NCBI RefSeq assembly: GCF_002105285.1
Contig: NZ_MUHR01000001.1
Span: 496,001-560,000, forward strand
Direction: 5' to 3'
DNA: 64,000 nt
Source: Planktotalea arctica
GTDB taxonomy: Bacteria > Pseudomonadota > Alphaproteobacteria > Rhodobacterales > Rhodobacteraceae
The notes beneath the pieces were generated by a model. That model saw only the letters and a list, made by a program, of their open reading frames with translations, was not told where the DNA came from and did no database searches. A program made the position numbers and the translations under genes. Below, piece by piece: positions 26,016 to 36,091 of the stretch. Each line of letters begins with the position of its first letter. Positions within the stretch are counted from its first letter, which is position 1.

Positions 26016-26110
26016 CAGCGGCTCCATCATAAAATGCACGAATAGCTTTGCGCGCTAGAGGTAGCGTGATGCGGCGCGGTGGTCCAGTGGGGGAGACATG
26101 CAAGACGTGC

Positions 26111-26144
26111 AATAGCCGGGGCGGTTATCCTCGCCCCGGCTATT
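26111..26144 (-). terminator. Strong hairpin terminator after the NYN gene
   Basis: A perfect 13-bp stem, AATAGCCGGGGCG / CGCCCCGGCTATT, with an 8-nt loop begins 7 nt beyond the stop of the leftward NYN gene and before ispH. The T-run is short, but the stem is GC-rich and symmetrical. It should end NYN transcription and separate it from ispH. Confidence 0.65.
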
Positions 26145-26151
26145 GAGCGCG

Positions 26152-26724
26152 CTACTTCGCAGCGACGAAATCTTGCTCGCGCTCGGGCATCGGCTCGCGC
26201 GGCGGGCGTCCGATGACGTCCTTAAGTTCTTCAAGCTCGATGAAGTTGTCGGCCTGACGGCGCAGCTCGTCGGCAATCATTGGCGGCTGGCTTCGGATTG
26301 TGGAAACCACGGAAACGCGCACACCTTGACGCTGAAGGCTTTCCACGAGCGGGCGAAAATCGCCATCGCCTGAAAACAGCACAATGTGATCAACGCGCGG
26401 CGCAAGCTCCATGGCATCGACCGCAAGCTCGATATCCATATTACCCTTTACCTTACGGCGACCCTGACTGTCGGTATATTCTTTGGCCTGTTTGGTCACC
26501 ATGGTGAAGCCATTGTAGTTCAACCAGTCCACAAGGGGGCGGATGGGGGAGTACTCGTCATTTTCCAGCAGAGCGGTGTAGTAAAACGCACGCAACATTT
26601 TGCCGCGACGCATGAATTCCGTCCGCAAAAGTTTGTAATCAATGTCGAACCCAAGCGCTTTGGCTGCGGCGTACAGGTTTGATCCATCGATGAACAGCGC
26701 GAGCCGTTCGTCTTTGTAAAACAT
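26152..26724 (-). CDS. NYN domain protein (LabA/DUF88-like)
   Basis: A 190-residue PIN-like NYN domain protein. Acidic active-site candidates are in LALFIDGSNLY near the N-terminus, KGNMDIELAVDAM, and HIVLFSGDGDFRPLVESL. This arrangement suggests a metal-dependent RNase; the target is unknown. I chose the ATG at 26724 because AAAGGAC lies about 5 nt before it; an ATG 5 codons upstream lacks this. It stands alone, divergent from folK and ended by a strong hairpin. Confidence 0.85.
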   Translation of the reverse strand: MFYKDERLALFIDGSNLYAAAKALGFDIDYKLLRTEFMRRGKMLRAFYYTALLENDEYSPIRPLVDWLNYNGFTMVTKQAKEYTDSQGRRKVKGNMDIELAVDAMELAPRVDHIVLFSGDGDFRPLVESLQRQGVRVSVVSTIRSQPPMIADELRRQADNFIELEELKDVIGRPPREPMPEREQDFVAAK

Positions 26725-26855
26725 CAAATGTCCTTTCAAATGGATGGACCGAACCGTGAGCGTGTGAGTGGTAGATTAACTGGATAAAATAAATTTGCGG
26801 CGCATCCGTGCGATACGTTATGAGAAAAGCCAATGGCGAAGCAAGGAAGTTTTAC

Positions 26856-27443
26856 GTGAGAAATGAGGGAGTGGGGGTTAAAGCCGGTACTTTGCAAATG
26901 GTTGCGCTTGGGGCTAACCTTTCGTCATCCGGTTGTACTTTGGAGCAAGTGCTGGCGCGCGCGGTGATTGCTCTGGCCCAGCATGGGTTTGCGATTCGTG
27001 CGGTAAGCCGGTTTTTTCGCACACCTTGCTTCCCCAAAGGCGCTGGACCTGACTATATCAACGCCGCTGTGGTGCTGCGCAGTCTATGGACGCCGGTGCA
27101 GGTTTTGGAGCGGCTTCACCTGATTGAGGCGGATTTTGGACGTGAACGAGTCCAGCGTTGGGGGCAGCGCACGCTTGATCTGGATTTGATCGCCGCAGGG
27201 CAGAACGTGCTTCCGGATCGCGCCACCTATCAGCATTGGGCATCGCTGGACCCTGCATTGCAAGCGCAGGCGGCCCCCGGAGGGTTAGTTTTGCCGCATC
27301 CGCGGGTGCAGGACCGCGCTTTTGTCCTGGTCCCTTTGGCGGATGTCGCGCCCGATTGGGTGCATCCCGTCCTGCGCAAAAGCGTGCGCGAGATGTTGTC
27401 GGATCTCCCCGAAGCCGAGCGCGCTGGTGTCACCGCAATCTGA
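26856..27443 (+). CDS. folK: 2-amino-4-hydroxy-6-hydroxymethyldihydropteridine diphosphokinase
   Basis: FolK transfers pyrophosphate from ATP to hydroxymethyldihydropterin in folate synthesis. Motifs are VALGANLSS, VSRFFRTPCFPKG, DYINAAVVL and the signature QRTLDLDLI, followed by LPHPRVQDRAFVLVPL. The start is uncertain. The GTG at 26856 has AAGGAAG 6 nt upstream and gives 195 residues. An ATG at 26898 (181 residues) lies nearest the conserved core but has no good ribosome-binding site, and an ATG at 26808 is also open. Confidence 0.87.
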   Translation: MRNEGVGVKAGTLQMVALGANLSSSGCTLEQVLARAVIALAQHGFAIRAVSRFFRTPCFPKGAGPDYINAAVVLRSLWTPVQVLERLHLIEADFGRERVQRWGQRTLDLDLIAAGQNVLPDRATYQHWASLDPALQAQAAPGGLVLPHPRVQDRAFVLVPLADVAPDWVHPVLRKSVREMLSDLPEAERAGVTAI

Positions 27444-27532
27444 TCCGGCGCGCGTCTTGAATATCTGCTTGTCAAGCATAGTTTTGAGCACTAGAAGGCA
27501 GGCTTCCACGCCCGCACTAATTGGAGGTCACC

Positions 27533-27886
27533 ATGGCCCGCGTTACAGTAGAAGATTGCGTCGACAAAGTACCGAACCGTTTTGATCTGGTCATGCTCGC
27601 CGCTCATCGTGCTCGCGAAATTTCTGCTGGCGGAGCGATTACGGTCGATCGTGACAACGACAAGAATCCTGTCGTTTCCCTGCGCGAGATTGCGGAAGAA
27701 ACCCAATTGGCCGACGATCTGCGCGAGCGCCTGATCGAGAGCAACCAGACCCAGATCGAAGTCGACGAGCCCGAAGAAGACACGATGGCGCTTTTGATGG
27801 GTGCCGAAGCGGATAAGCCGGCAGAGGACGACATGTCCGAAGAAAAGCTGCTGCGCGCATTGATGGAAGCGCAAGGTCAGGGCTAA
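27533..27886 (+). CDS. rpoZ: RNA polymerase omega subunit
   Basis: A 117-residue omega subunit that helps assemble RNA polymerase and, in proteobacteria, contributes to ppGpp binding. The conserved N-terminal part [31 protein letters not shown] and ALREI-like segment ([10 protein letters not shown]) is present; the C-terminal tail is acidic. GGAGGTCACC lies directly before the ATG at 27533, so the in-frame start 4 codons earlier is rejected. It sits directly before the ppGpp enzyme gene. Confidence 0.95.
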   Translation: MARVTVEDCVDKVPNRFDLVMLAAHRAREISAGGAITVDRDNDKNPVVSLREIAEETQLADDLRERLIESNQTQIEVDEPEEDTMALLMGAEADKPAEDDMSEEKLLRALMEAQGQG

Positions 27887-27917
27887 GCCCGACCGATAGC
27901 GGCGCGATAGGCGACAT

Positions 27918-30104
27918 ATGGATGACACTGCTGATCTAATGTCCCCGAACGCGCTGCTTGCTATCGTTCAAAGCTACAATCCCAAGACCAACGAAGCGCT
28001 CATTCGGGCAGCTTTCGAGTATGGGGAACGTATGCACGAGGGGCAGTTTCGCCACTCGGGCGAGCCCTATTTCACCCACCCCATCGCTGTTGCTGGCATT
28101 TTGGCCGAGCAAAAGCTGGACGATGCAACGCTGATCACGGCGTTGTTGCATGACACCATTGAAGATACGAAATCCACCTATGGCGAAGTCGCGCGCATTT
28201 TTGGCGACGAAACGGCGGTTCTCGTGGATGGTGTCACGAAACTGACGAACCTCCAGCTTAGCTCTACCGAAACCAAACAGGCGGAAAACTTTCGCAAATT
28301 GTTCATGGCGATGGCCAAGGATTTGCGGGTGATTCTCGTTAAGCTGGCCGATCGGCTGCACAATATGCGCACGATCAAGGCGATGCGCCCGGACAAACAG
28401 GTCCAAAAGGCGCGCGAAACCATGGATATCTATGCGCCCCTCGCTGGGCGAATGGGGATGCAGTGGATGCGGGAGGAGCTTGAGGATCTTGCGTTTCGCG
28501 TTCTCAATCCCGACGGGCGTGCGTCGATCATGCGCCGTTTTATCACGCTCCAGAAAGAGACAGGAGATGTGATCCAGAAGATCACGGGTGATATGCGTGC
28601 AGAGCTGGGCGAGCACGACATCGAAGCGCAAATCATCGGGCGTGCCAAAAAACCCTATTCAATCTGGCGCAAGATGGAAGAGAAGGAGCAAGGCTTTTCG
28701 CGGCTCTCCGATATCTACGGCTTTCGCGCGATCACCACGTCGGAAGAGGATTGCTACCGCGCGCTTGGCGTGATCCATCGCCGCTGGCGCGCGGTGCCGG
28801 GGCGGTTCAAGGATTACATCAGCCAGCCTAAAAGCAACGGTTACCGCTCGATCCACACGACAGTGTCGGGGCGCGATGGCAAGAGGGTCGAAGTGCAGAT
28901 CCGCACGCAGCAAATGCACGATGTCGCTGAATCCGGTGTTGCGGCGCATTGGTCATACCGCGATGGAATCCGCTCGCAAAACCCCTTTGCGGTGGATCCG
29001 GTAAAATGGGTTGCGACCCTGAACGAGCAATTCGGTGGCGAGGACGATCACGAGGATTTCCTCGAAGCGGTCAAGTTGGAGATGTACTCCGATCAGGTCT
29101 TTTGCTTCACGCCCAAAGGCGAGGTGGTCAAGCTGCCGCGCGGTGCCACACCGCTGGATTTCGCCTATGCGATTCACACACGGATCGGTGCGGGTTGCGT
29201 CGGGGCAAAGGTGGACGGGCTACGTGTGCCGCTCTGGACGCGGCTCAAGAACGGCCAGTCGGTAGAGATCGTGACGGCGGAGGGCCAACAGCCCCAAGCC
29301 ACTTGGCTTGATATCGCTGCCACAGGCAAAGCCAAAAGTGCCATCCGGCGCGCGCTGCGCGAGCAGGATCGCGAAAGGTTCATCAAATTCGGGGCTGAAC
29401 TGGCACGTTCCGCTTTTGAAGGTGTTGGCAAGAAAGCGACTGACAAAGCGCTGACAAGCGCGGCAAAGACCCTGAGGCTTGGCAATGCAGAAACCGTTCT
29501 TGCGCGCCTTGGCAGCAGTGAGTTGACCAGTTCCGATGTGGTCAATGCCGTCTACCCCGAGCTGGTCCAGAAGGCGGATACGAGTATCGACAGCAAGCGT
29601 GCGGTGATCGGCCTTGCCCATGGTCAGGTCCATCAGCGTGCCCTGTGCTGCCAGCCGCTTCCGGGCGAGCGTATTGTCGGAATCACCCAGCGCGGACGCG
29701 GCGTTGTGGTGCATGCGATTGATTGCCGCGCGCTCAGTCGGTTCGAGGACGAACCAAAGCGCTGGGTTGACCTACATTGGCTGTCGGGCACGCACCCGCC
29801 TATCCATACGGCGCGCCTTGACGTTACGATAGGTAACGATGCCGGTGTCCTTGGGCGGATTTGCACATTGATTGGCGAGCAAGGAGCCAATATCTCGGAT
29901 CTGACGTTCATGGATCGCAAACCTGATTTTTTCAGTTTGATCCTGAGCGTGGATTTGCGGGACGCCGAGCATTTGCATTCGATCATTTCGGCACTGAACG
30001 CCGAGGACGATGTTGCAAAGGTGGCGCGCCATCAAGACCCAGCAGACGCGAACGAGCGCGTCTCCGAGATAGGAAACAAACTTGGTATTCAAGCGCCGGG
30101 ATAA
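27918..30104 (+). CDS. rsh: Bifunctional (p)ppGpp synthetase/hydrolase
   Basis: A 728-residue RelA/SpoT homologue controlling the stringent alarmone. In order: HD hydrolase domain with H54 and HD at 78-79 (LLHDTIEDT); synthetase domain with IYGFRAITT, YRSIHTTV and EVQIRTQQMHDVAE; TGS domain (about 395-455, CFTPKGEVVKLPRGATPLDF); zinc-finger-like CCQPLPGERIVG near 578; and ACT domain (about 650-725). Both catalytic domains look intact, as expected for the single alphaproteobacterial Rsh. Confidence 0.95.
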   Translation: MDDTADLMSPNALLAIVQSYNPKTNEALIRAAFEYGERMHEGQFRHSGEPYFTHPIAVAGILAEQKLDDATLITALLHDTIEDTKSTYGEVARIFGDETAVLVDGVTKLTNLQLSSTETKQAENFRKLFMAMAKDLRVILVKLADRLHNMRTIKAMRPDKQVQKARETMDIYAPLAGRMGMQWMREELEDLAFRVLNPDGRASIMRRFITLQKETGDVIQKITGDMRAELGEHDIEAQIIGRAKKPYSIWRKMEEKEQGFSRLSDIYGFRAITTSEEDCYRALGVIHRRWRAVPGRFKDYISQPKSNGYRSIHTTVSGRDGKRVEVQIRTQQMHDVAESGVAAHWSYRDGIRSQNPFAVDPVKWVATLNEQFGGEDDHEDFLEAVKLEMYSDQVFCFTPKGEVVKLPRGATPLDFAYAIHTRIGAGCVGAKVDGLRVPLWTRLKNGQSVEIVTAEGQQPQATWLDIAATGKAKSAIRRALREQDRERFIKFGAELARSAFEGVGKKATDKALTSAAKTLRLGNAETVLARLGSSELTSSDVVNAVYPELVQKADTSIDSKRAVIGLAHGQVHQRALCCQPLPGERIVGITQRGRGVVVHAIDCRALSRFEDEPKRWVDLHWLSGTHPPIHTARLDVTIGNDAGVLGRICTLIGEQGANISDLTFMDRKPDFFSLILSVDLRDAEHLHSIISALNAEDDVAKVARHQDPADANERVSEIGNKLGIQAPG

Positions 30105-30771
30105 GCGAAGCTGGCTCAGAGTGATCTGGGAAATCATCTACCCCAAGGGTGGATGGGCGCGCGCGTTCCACTACGTCAAACATCGTGTGCGCCGGCTGCC
30201 CGATTCGCCCGAGCGCATTGCTCGTGGTATCTTTGCGGGCGTGTTTACCTCGTTCACGCCGTTTTACGGTATTCACTTTCTGATCGCGTTTTTGCTGGCG
30301 CGCATCATGAACGGCAATGTTCTGGCCTCGCTGCTAGCGACGTTCTTCGGCAATCCGCTCACCTATGTGCCCATCGCCTATGCTTCGCTCAAGACGGGCT
30401 ATCTGTTGACAGGGCTGCCCAAAGACGTGGATGGTGTGCGCCACGGCTTTGGCGAAATGTTCTACGGTGCCAGCCGCGATCTCTGGGTCAATCTCAAGGC
30501 GCTCTACACGGGACAAGAGGCTGATTGGGTTGGCCTGCGCGAATTTTACGACGACGTGTTCTTTCCCTATATGATCGGTGGACTTATCCCCGGAATCGTC
30601 GCTGGCTTGGTCTGCTATTATCTTTCTGTCCCGGTAATTCGCGCCTATCAGAAACGCCGCAATAAGGGGGTGCTGAAAGCGCGCTTGCGCCGCTTGAAGG
30701 AAAAAGCGACGGAGACCGTCGAGAAAAAGGTCGAGAAGAAGGCGGAAAAGAAAGCGCTGAAAAAAGGCTAG
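30082..30771 (+). CDS. DUF2062 membrane protein
   Basis: A 229-residue protein with the DUF2062 core SPERIARGIFAGVFTSFTPF, YGIHFLIAFLLARIMNGN and FFGNPLTYVPIAY. Two or three membrane helices are followed by a long Lys/Glu-rich C-terminal tail (from about residue 190). The start is probably the TTG at 30082, because MVFKRRD is the usual N-terminus in relatives and AGGAAA precedes it; this overlaps rsh by 23 nt. The function is unknown. Confidence 0.82.
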   Translation: MVFKRRDKRSWLRVIWEIIYPKGGWARAFHYVKHRVRRLPDSPERIARGIFAGVFTSFTPFYGIHFLIAFLLARIMNGNVLASLLATFFGNPLTYVPIAYASLKTGYLLTGLPKDVDGVRHGFGEMFYGASRDLWVNLKALYTGQEADWVGLREFYDDVFFPYMIGGLIPGIVAGLVCYYLSVPVIRAYQKRRNKGVLKARLRRLKEKATETVEKKVEKKAEKKALKKG

Positions 30772-30840
30772 TTGCCTCTGGCATTGCCTGCGCAGCGCTT
30801 TAGTCTTGAGCATGAAAATATATCACTGGAGCACCAATCT

Positions 30841-31590
30841 ATGCCGCAGCAGCATCCTTTGCGCCTTGGCGTGAACATCGATCATGTCGCCACTTTGCGC
30901 AATGCGCGTGGCGGAGGTTTGCCCGATCCTGTACGCGCTGCGCTTGTGGCGCAGGAGGCGGGGGCTGACGGGATCACGGCGCATTTGCGCGAAGATCGCC
31001 GTCACATCCGCGACGCGGATGTCGACGCGCTGATGGAGGCGTTGGAAATCCCCCTTAACTTCGAGATGGCTGCGACAGATGAAATGCAAGCCATCGCGCT
31101 GCGCCATACACCTCATGCGGTCTGCCTCGTGCCTGAAAAGCGCGAAGAGCGCACAACCGAGGGCGGGCTCAACGTAGCTCAGGACGAAAACAAGATGGCG
31201 CATTTCATTGCACCCTTGCGCGGTGCGGGCTGCCGCGTGTCGATCTTCATCGCCGCAGACGAGCGCCAGATCGTTGCAGCGCATCGCATTGGCGCGGATG
31301 TAATCGAGCTTCATACAGGCGCTTACTGCGATGCGTTCGCGGTAGGTGATCTGGAAGCACGTGATCGCGAATTGGCCGCGCTGCGTGAAATGGCCGCCTT
31401 TGCCCATGATCTCGGGCTTGAGGTGCACGCGGGTCATGGCCTCACCTATGAAGATGTTACGCCCATCGCCGCTTTGCCGCAGGTGCAGGAGGTCAACATT
31501 GGCCACTTTATCATCGGCGAAGCGGTGTTTCGTGGCCTTGGCCCTGCGATTCAAAAGATGCGCGAAATCCTCGATAAGGCGCGTCCGTGA
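30841..31590 (+). CDS. pdxJ: Pyridoxine 5'-phosphate synthase
   Basis: A 249-residue TIM-barrel enzyme that condenses 1-deoxyxylulose 5-phosphate with 3-amino-2-oxopropyl phosphate to make PNP. Motifs are [54 protein letters not shown] and [11 protein letters not shown]. The ATG at 30841 is preferred; 23 more open codons upstream look non-coding. The stop overlaps a short GTG-started ORF by GTGA. Confidence 0.95.
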   Translation: MPQQHPLRLGVNIDHVATLRNARGGGLPDPVRAALVAQEAGADGITAHLREDRRHIRDADVDALMEALEIPLNFEMAATDEMQAIALRHTPHAVCLVPEKREERTTEGGLNVAQDENKMAHFIAPLRGAGCRVSIFIAADERQIVAAHRIGADVIELHTGAYCDAFAVGDLEARDRELAALREMAAFAHDLGLEVHAGHGLTYEDVTPIAALPQVQEVNIGHFIIGEAVFRGLGPAIQKMREILDKARP

Positions 31591-31715
31591 CAGGCTGGAA
31601 GCTTGCCGCGCTTTTTCTTGCAGGGGCGCGCGGGCGCATGGCTGGCGCGCTGTTGGGCTTTGGCCTTCTCTTTTTTGCAGCAAGCGTAAAAATTGCAACG
31701 AAACAGGCGGTGTGA
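31587..31715 (+). CDS. Possible 42-residue membrane peptide between pdxJ and acpS
   Basis: A GTG at 31587 shares GTGA with the pdxJ stop and opens a 42-codon frame ending in TGA at 31713-31715, 3 nt before the acpS ATG. The predicted peptide starts [18 protein letters not shown] and has one hydrophobic segment, [13 protein letters not shown]. The tight fit between two genes in the same operon suggests a real small gene, but there is no known family. Confidence 0.4.
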   Translation: MTGWKLAALFLAGARGRMAGALLGFGLLFFAASVKIATKQAV

Positions 31716-31718
31716 GCA

Positions 31719-32135
31719 ATGATCCTTGGTATTGGCACCGACCTTGCGAACATCGAGCGGATCGCAGGCACGCTCGCGCGTTTCGGGGATCGCTTCAAAA
31801 ACCGCGTGTTCACAGAAGTCGAGCAAGCTAAAGCAGAGCGGCGCAAGGACGTGGCCGGCACCTATGCGAAACGCTGGGCCGCCAAGGAAGCCTGCTCCAA
31901 GGCGCTGGGCACTGGCCTTGCCATGGGCATCGCGTGGAAGGATATGTCCGTCACAAATCTGCGCTCTGGACAGCCGGTCATGCACGTTTCGGGCTGGGCG
32001 GCAGAGCGCCTCGCGCAAATGACGCCCGAGGGGCATAAAGCGATCATTCACGTCACGCTGACGGACGATCATCCTTGGGCGCAAGCCTTCGTCGTGATCG
32101 AGGCACGGCCCATTGCACCCCAGCAAACCACTTGA
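31719..32135 (+). CDS. acpS: Holo-[acyl-carrier-protein] synthase
   Basis: A 138-residue phosphopantetheinyl transferase that activates acyl carrier protein from CoA. Motifs are the metal-binding [14 protein letters not shown] (D8) and the [16 protein letters not shown] signature around residue 55 with the glutamate metal ligand. It lies between pdxJ and lepB, as in many alphaproteobacteria. Confidence 0.95.
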   Translation: MILGIGTDLANIERIAGTLARFGDRFKNRVFTEVEQAKAERRKDVAGTYAKRWAAKEACSKALGTGLAMGIAWKDMSVTNLRSGQPVMHVSGWAAERLAQMTPEGHKAIIHVTLTDDHPWAQAFVVIEARPIAPQQTT

Positions 32136-32213
32136 AAACAGACACGCCGCGCGGTTGACACGCGCGGGCAGGCGGCTCATGTAGCCTGCTAACTGCGAAA
32201 CGGAGAAAAGCAC

Positions 32214-33050
32214 ATGGCCGAGGCCACCAAAAAAGGCAATGCCGTCATTGAGACGATTAAAACCATCGTCTATGCGCTGCTGATTGCGGGCGTGTTTCGC
32301 ACGCTGTTTTTCCAGCCGTTCTGGATCCCGTCAGGGTCGATGAAAGACACGCTTTTGATCGGGGATTTCCTGTTCGTTAACAAGATGGCCTATGGCTATT
32401 CCTACTCTTCCTGCCCATCGGTGATTATCCCGCGTTTTGGTATCAATCTGGACGCGAGCAAATTCTGCGGTTTTGCGGATGGTGACAACACGCGCCTGTT
32501 TGGCGGTGAGCCGGAGCAGGGCGATGTTGTCGTATTCCGCCACCCGGTCTCGGGCCGCGATTTCGTCAAGCGCCTGATCGGCATGCCGGGAGACAAGATC
32601 CAAGTCAAAAATGGCGTCGTCTTCTTGAACGGCGTCGCTGCCCCGCAAGAGGCGAATGGCGTGTTCGAGGAAGTAGCGGCCGCCCAAGGCCCCCATCGTT
32701 TGCGCCCGCGCTGCGCCAATGGCCCCGTGGGCGAGGGCGGTACCTGCAACAAGGAGCGTTTCACCGAAACGCTCCCCAATGGTGTTAAGCATGATGTGCT
32801 GAATATCGGCATGCAATCGTCCGACAACACCCCCGTTTATTCCGTGCCCGAAGGGCATTATTTCTTTATGGGTGACAACCGGGACAATTCCTCTGACAGC
32901 CGCGTCCCGAACGCTGCGGGCGGCGTTGGTTTCGTGCCCTACGAGAACCTGATTGGCCGCGCGGATCGCGTGATGTTCTCTTCTGCGGGTAGCTCTATGC
33001 TGTTCTTCTGGACGTGGCGCTCGGATCGCTTTTTCAAGGCTGTGAACTAG
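32214..33050 (+). CDS. lepB: Signal peptidase I
   Basis: A 278-residue inner-membrane serine protease that removes signal peptides from secreted proteins. There is an N-terminal membrane anchor (about residues 13-33). The catalytic Ser is S42 in [14 protein letters not shown] and the Lys is K119 in [26 protein letters not shown] is the third family box. GGAGAAAAGC precedes the ATG. An insertion with several cysteines (about residues 60-90 and 165-185) lies in the periplasmic part. Confidence 0.95.
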   Translation: MAEATKKGNAVIETIKTIVYALLIAGVFRTLFFQPFWIPSGSMKDTLLIGDFLFVNKMAYGYSYSSCPSVIIPRFGINLDASKFCGFADGDNTRLFGGEPEQGDVVVFRHPVSGRDFVKRLIGMPGDKIQVKNGVVFLNGVAAPQEANGVFEEVAAAQGPHRLRPRCANGPVGEGGTCNKERFTETLPNGVKHDVLNIGMQSSDNTPVYSVPEGHYFFMGDNRDNSSDSRVPNAAGGVGFVPYENLIGRADRVMFSSAGSSMLFFWTWRSDRFFKAVN

Positions 33051-33054
33051 CGTC

Positions 33055-33741
33055 ATGAAACTGTCCGCTGATCTTGTCGCGCTGCAAAATCGCATTGGCT
33101 ACCGCTTTGAACAGGGCGAATTGCTGACCGAAGCTGTGACGCATTCCTCGATGTCCTCGGCTTCGCGCAGCGATAATCAGCGCCTTGAATTCCTTGGCGA
33201 TCGCGTGCTCGGCCTGGTCATGGCAGAAGCGCTGCTTGGCGCGGATGTGAACGCGGCTGAGGGCCTGCTTGCGCCGCGCTATAACGCATTGGTGCGCAAG
33301 GAAACCTGCGCTGACGTTGCTCGCGAAATTGAGCTGGGCGATGTGCTGCGCCTTGGCCGCTCCGAGATGAAAAGCGGTGGACGGCGCAAGCTGGCGCTGC
33401 TGGGCGATGCGATGGAAGCACTGATTGCAGCGGTTTATGTGGATGGTGGTTTTGACGCTGCCCAAACCCTGATCCTGCGCTTGTGGGGCGGCCGCATCAA
33501 CGCGGTAGAGGACGATGCGCGCGATCCCAAAACCAGCCTTCAGGAATGGGCGCAGTCACGCGGATTCACGCCCCCCGCCTACGTTGAGACGGCGCGCTCC
33601 GGGCCGGATCACGCCCCGATGTTTACGATAGAAGCCCGCCTTGATAATGGCGAGACACAGACAGCTGAGGCCGGTTCCAAGCGCCTCGCGGAACAGGCGG
33701 CGGCTAAGGCCCTGCTGGCAAGGATGACAACCCATGACTGA
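33055..33741 (+). CDS. rnc: Ribonuclease III
   Basis: A 228-residue double-strand-specific RNase that processes rRNA and mRNA. The catalytic signature [13 protein letters not shown] is at 41-53 and [16 protein letters not shown] near 120; a double-stranded-RNA-binding domain covers about 158-225. It lies 4 nt after lepB and overlaps era by 8 nt, the conserved lepB-rnc-era order. Confidence 0.95.
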   Translation: MKLSADLVALQNRIGYRFEQGELLTEAVTHSSMSSASRSDNQRLEFLGDRVLGLVMAEALLGADVNAAEGLLAPRYNALVRKETCADVAREIELGDVLRLGRSEMKSGGRRKLALLGDAMEALIAAVYVDGGFDAAQTLILRLWGGRINAVEDDARDPKTSLQEWAQSRGFTPPAYVETARSGPDHAPMFTIEARLDNGETQTAEAGSKRLAEQAAAKALLARMTTHD

Positions 33742-34651
33742 CACGCAAACACGCGCGGGCTTTGTTGCCCTGATCGGTGAGCCGAATGCGGGCAAATCGA
33801 CGCTGACCAACCGGATGGTGGGCGCGAAAGTGTCGATCGTCACCCACAAGGTGCAAACCACGCGCGCGCGCATTCGCGGCGTTGCGCTTGAGGGGGCATC
33901 GCAGCTTGTGTTCGTGGACACGCCCGGCCTTTTCAAGCCGACCCGCCGCCTTGACCGCGCCATGGTCGCGGCAGCCTGGGGCGGCGCGGCGGATGCGGAT
34001 GTGGTCGTTCTGATGGTCGAGGCGAACCGCGGCGTGAGCGAGGGCGTCGAGGCGATCATGGAAGGTCTGCTAGGCTTTGAGGGCGAGCGTAAAATCGCAT
34101 TGGCGATCAACAAGATCGACCGCGTTAAATCCGAAGTGCTGCTGGCGCTGTCCGAAAAACTGAATGCCGCCTATCCGTTCATGGCGACCTTCATGATCTC
34201 TGCCGAGCGCGGCCACGGCGTTGATGCGCTCAAGGAATGGCTCGCAGGCGAAGTGCCCCAGGGGCCTTGGCTCTACCCCGAAGACCAGATCGCGGACCTG
34301 CCTTTGCGGATGATCGCGGCGGAAATGACCCGCGAGAAACTGACGCTGCGCCTGCATCAGGAATTGCCCTACCAGTTGACCGTCGAGACGGAAAACTGGG
34401 AAGAGCGCAAGGATGGTTCGTGCAAGATTGACCAGCTGATTTACGTCATGCGCGACGGCCATAAAGGCATCGTGCTTGGTAATAAAGGTGAGACGATCAA
34501 AGCCGTCGGCAAAGCCTCGCGCGAGGAACTCGAGGAGTTTTTGGGCCGCAAGGTGCATCTGTTCTTGCAGGTCAAAGTACGCGCCAACTGGCTAGAGGAC
34601 AGCGAGCGCTACGAGAACATGGGGCTCAATTTCAAAGACGGGAACGCATGA
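33734..34651 (+). CDS. era: GTPase Era
   Basis: A 305-residue GTPase for 16S rRNA maturation and small-subunit assembly. G motifs are GEPNAGKST (G1), DTPGLF (G3) and NKID (G4). The C-terminal KH domain includes [20 protein letters not shown]. It starts 8 nt inside rnc and its stop overlaps the DUF1491 gene by ATGA. Confidence 0.96.
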   Translation: MTDTQTRAGFVALIGEPNAGKSTLTNRMVGAKVSIVTHKVQTTRARIRGVALEGASQLVFVDTPGLFKPTRRLDRAMVAAAWGGAADADVVVLMVEANRGVSEGVEAIMEGLLGFEGERKIALAINKIDRVKSEVLLALSEKLNAAYPFMATFMISAERGHGVDALKEWLAGEVPQGPWLYPEDQIADLPLRMIAAEMTREKLTLRLHQELPYQLTVETENWEERKDGSCKIDQLIYVMRDGHKGIVLGNKGETIKAVGKASREELEEFLGRKVHLFLQVKVRANWLEDSERYENMGLNFKDGNA

Positions 34652-34977
34652 TCCGGCTGACCTCCCGGTTTTGGGTGGACGCCTATCTTGCGCGTTTGCG
34701 CGTCTTTGATATTCCTGCATTTGTCGTGGCGCATGGTGATGATACCGCGGGCGCGGTTCTAGTGAAATCATCTACGCTGGATGGCTGGGCCAAGCTCTAT
34801 CAACGCAGCTACGACCTGCTCGAGGACACGCGTCGCTGGGATGTGTTTGTTGAGGGCGCAGAGGCCGATGTGGACGCGTCCATCGCAAAGCAGCGCAAGT
34901 TCGACAGTGATGTCTGGGTGATCGAAGTTGAGGACAGGGCAGGGCGCACCTTGCTGGGCGAGCAAGGGCTGACCTAG
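34648..34977 (+). CDS. DUF1491 family protein
   Basis: A 109-residue protein matching DUF1491: RFWVDAYLARL at the start, GAVLVKSSTLDGWAKLYQRS, and DVWVIEVEDRAGRTLL near the end. There is no membrane segment or known catalytic motif. It is ATGA-coupled to era and its stop is directly followed by the recO ATG. The position between era and recO is typical for alphaproteobacteria; a link to RNA or DNA metabolism is only inferred. Confidence 0.85.
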   Translation: MIRLTSRFWVDAYLARLRVFDIPAFVVAHGDDTAGAVLVKSSTLDGWAKLYQRSYDLLEDTRRWDVFVEGAEADVDASIAKQRKFDSDVWVIEVEDRAGRTLLGEQGLT

Positions 34978-35712
34978 ATGGACTGGCGTGACGAGGGCAT
35001 ATTGCTGAACGTGCGCCGCCATGGGGAAACCAGCGCGATCATTGATGTGTTCACCGCCTTGCATGGCCGGCACGCTGGTATCGTGCGGGGCGGCGTTTCG
35101 CGCAAGATCGCACCGATCTTGCAGCCCGGTGCGCAGCTTGACGTCAGCTGGCGCGCGCGGCTTGAGGATCACCTTGGCACCTATACCGTTGAACCCCTAC
35201 GCTCGCGTGCGGCAGCTGCACTGGCGGACCGTCTTTCGCTCGCGGGGCTTAATGCGGTGACGGCGCTGCTTGGATTTGCCTTGCCAGAGCGTGAAGCCAA
35301 TCCACAACTTTATAAGATAAGCGAGCAATTGTTGGACCTGCTGGGTCAAAACGAGGTCTGGCCACTGGCTTACTTGCGTTTCGAGATTGCATTGCTGGAG
35401 GCGACGGGCATGGGCCTTGATCTGCGTGCCTGCGCCGTCACGGGCACCAATGAAAACCTGTGCTACATTTCCCCCCGCACGGGCTGCGCTGTGAGCGAGC
35501 AGGCGGCGGGGCCTTGGGTGAGCAAGCTGCTGCCCCTGCCGCCCATCCTGAAGGGGGAAGGGCCTGGCAGCGACGCGGAAATCGCACAGGCCTTGCAAAC
35601 CACAGGCTATTTTCTGAATGAAAAGCTTGCGCCTAATATTGGAAACAGAAAATTACCCGGCGCGCGCGGGCGTTATGTGGACCTGTTCGAGCGCGGAATT
35701 ATTCGGCCTTGA
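34978..35712 (+). CDS. recO: DNA repair protein RecO
   Basis: A 244-residue RecF-pathway protein that helps load RecA onto gapped DNA. The N-terminal OB-fold ([25 protein letters not shown]..., about 1-80) is followed by a helical domain with [16 protein letters not shown] and the CxxC-region remnants [22 protein letters not shown]. It begins directly after the DUF1491 stop. Its 3' end overlaps the convergent META-domain gene by 14 nt. Confidence 0.93.
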   Translation: MDWRDEGILLNVRRHGETSAIIDVFTALHGRHAGIVRGGVSRKIAPILQPGAQLDVSWRARLEDHLGTYTVEPLRSRAAAALADRLSLAGLNAVTALLGFALPEREANPQLYKISEQLLDLLGQNEVWPLAYLRFEIALLEATGMGLDLRACAVTGTNENLCYISPRTGCAVSEQAAGPWVSKLLPLPPILKGEGPGSDAEIAQALQTTGYFLNEKLAPNIGNRKLPGARGRYVDLFERGIIRP

Positions 35713-36091
35713 AGACCATCGTGCGATCAGCGTCGTTACTAAGGATCAGAGTGGTGCCAGAGACTTCGGACAGGGTCATTTCACCGAGAGCTCTAAAAAA
35801 CTGGTTTTCACTATCCAAATCGGGGCAGGCCATCTTGGTCGCCATTGTTGGGCCTACCTTGAACCACGGATAGGGCGCGCTTTGTTTGACGGAGTAGCGA
35901 TTGCAGGGCGCTTGGCCTGTGATCCAGCCGGCTTTGTCGAATTCCATTGTGGCGCGCAGATTAAAGGCTTGGCCGTCCACTTCGCTCAGCGTCCAGACCT
36001 GTCCTGCACCGCCATATTTTGCAACGCTCTCGTCGCCCGCGCAGGCGGCCGCCGCGAGGAGCAGCGGTAACGCGGCGAGGAAGCGTTTCAT
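35699..36091 (-). CDS. META domain lipoprotein (HslJ-like)
   Basis: A 130-residue lipoprotein: [20 protein letters not shown] with the lipobox cysteine near residue 17. The mature META domain follows, with [24 protein letters not shown] and [20 protein letters not shown]/HslJ proteins are envelope-associated and of unclear role. It overlaps the recO 3' end and its start overlaps the rpe stop by ATGA. Confidence 0.82.
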   Translation of the reverse strand: MKRFLAALPLLLAAAACAGDESVAKYGGAGQVWTLSEVDGQAFNLRATMEFDKAGWITGQAPCNRYSVKQSAPYPWFKVGPTMATKMACPDLDSENQFFRALGEMTLSEVSGTTLILSNDADRTMVFKAE

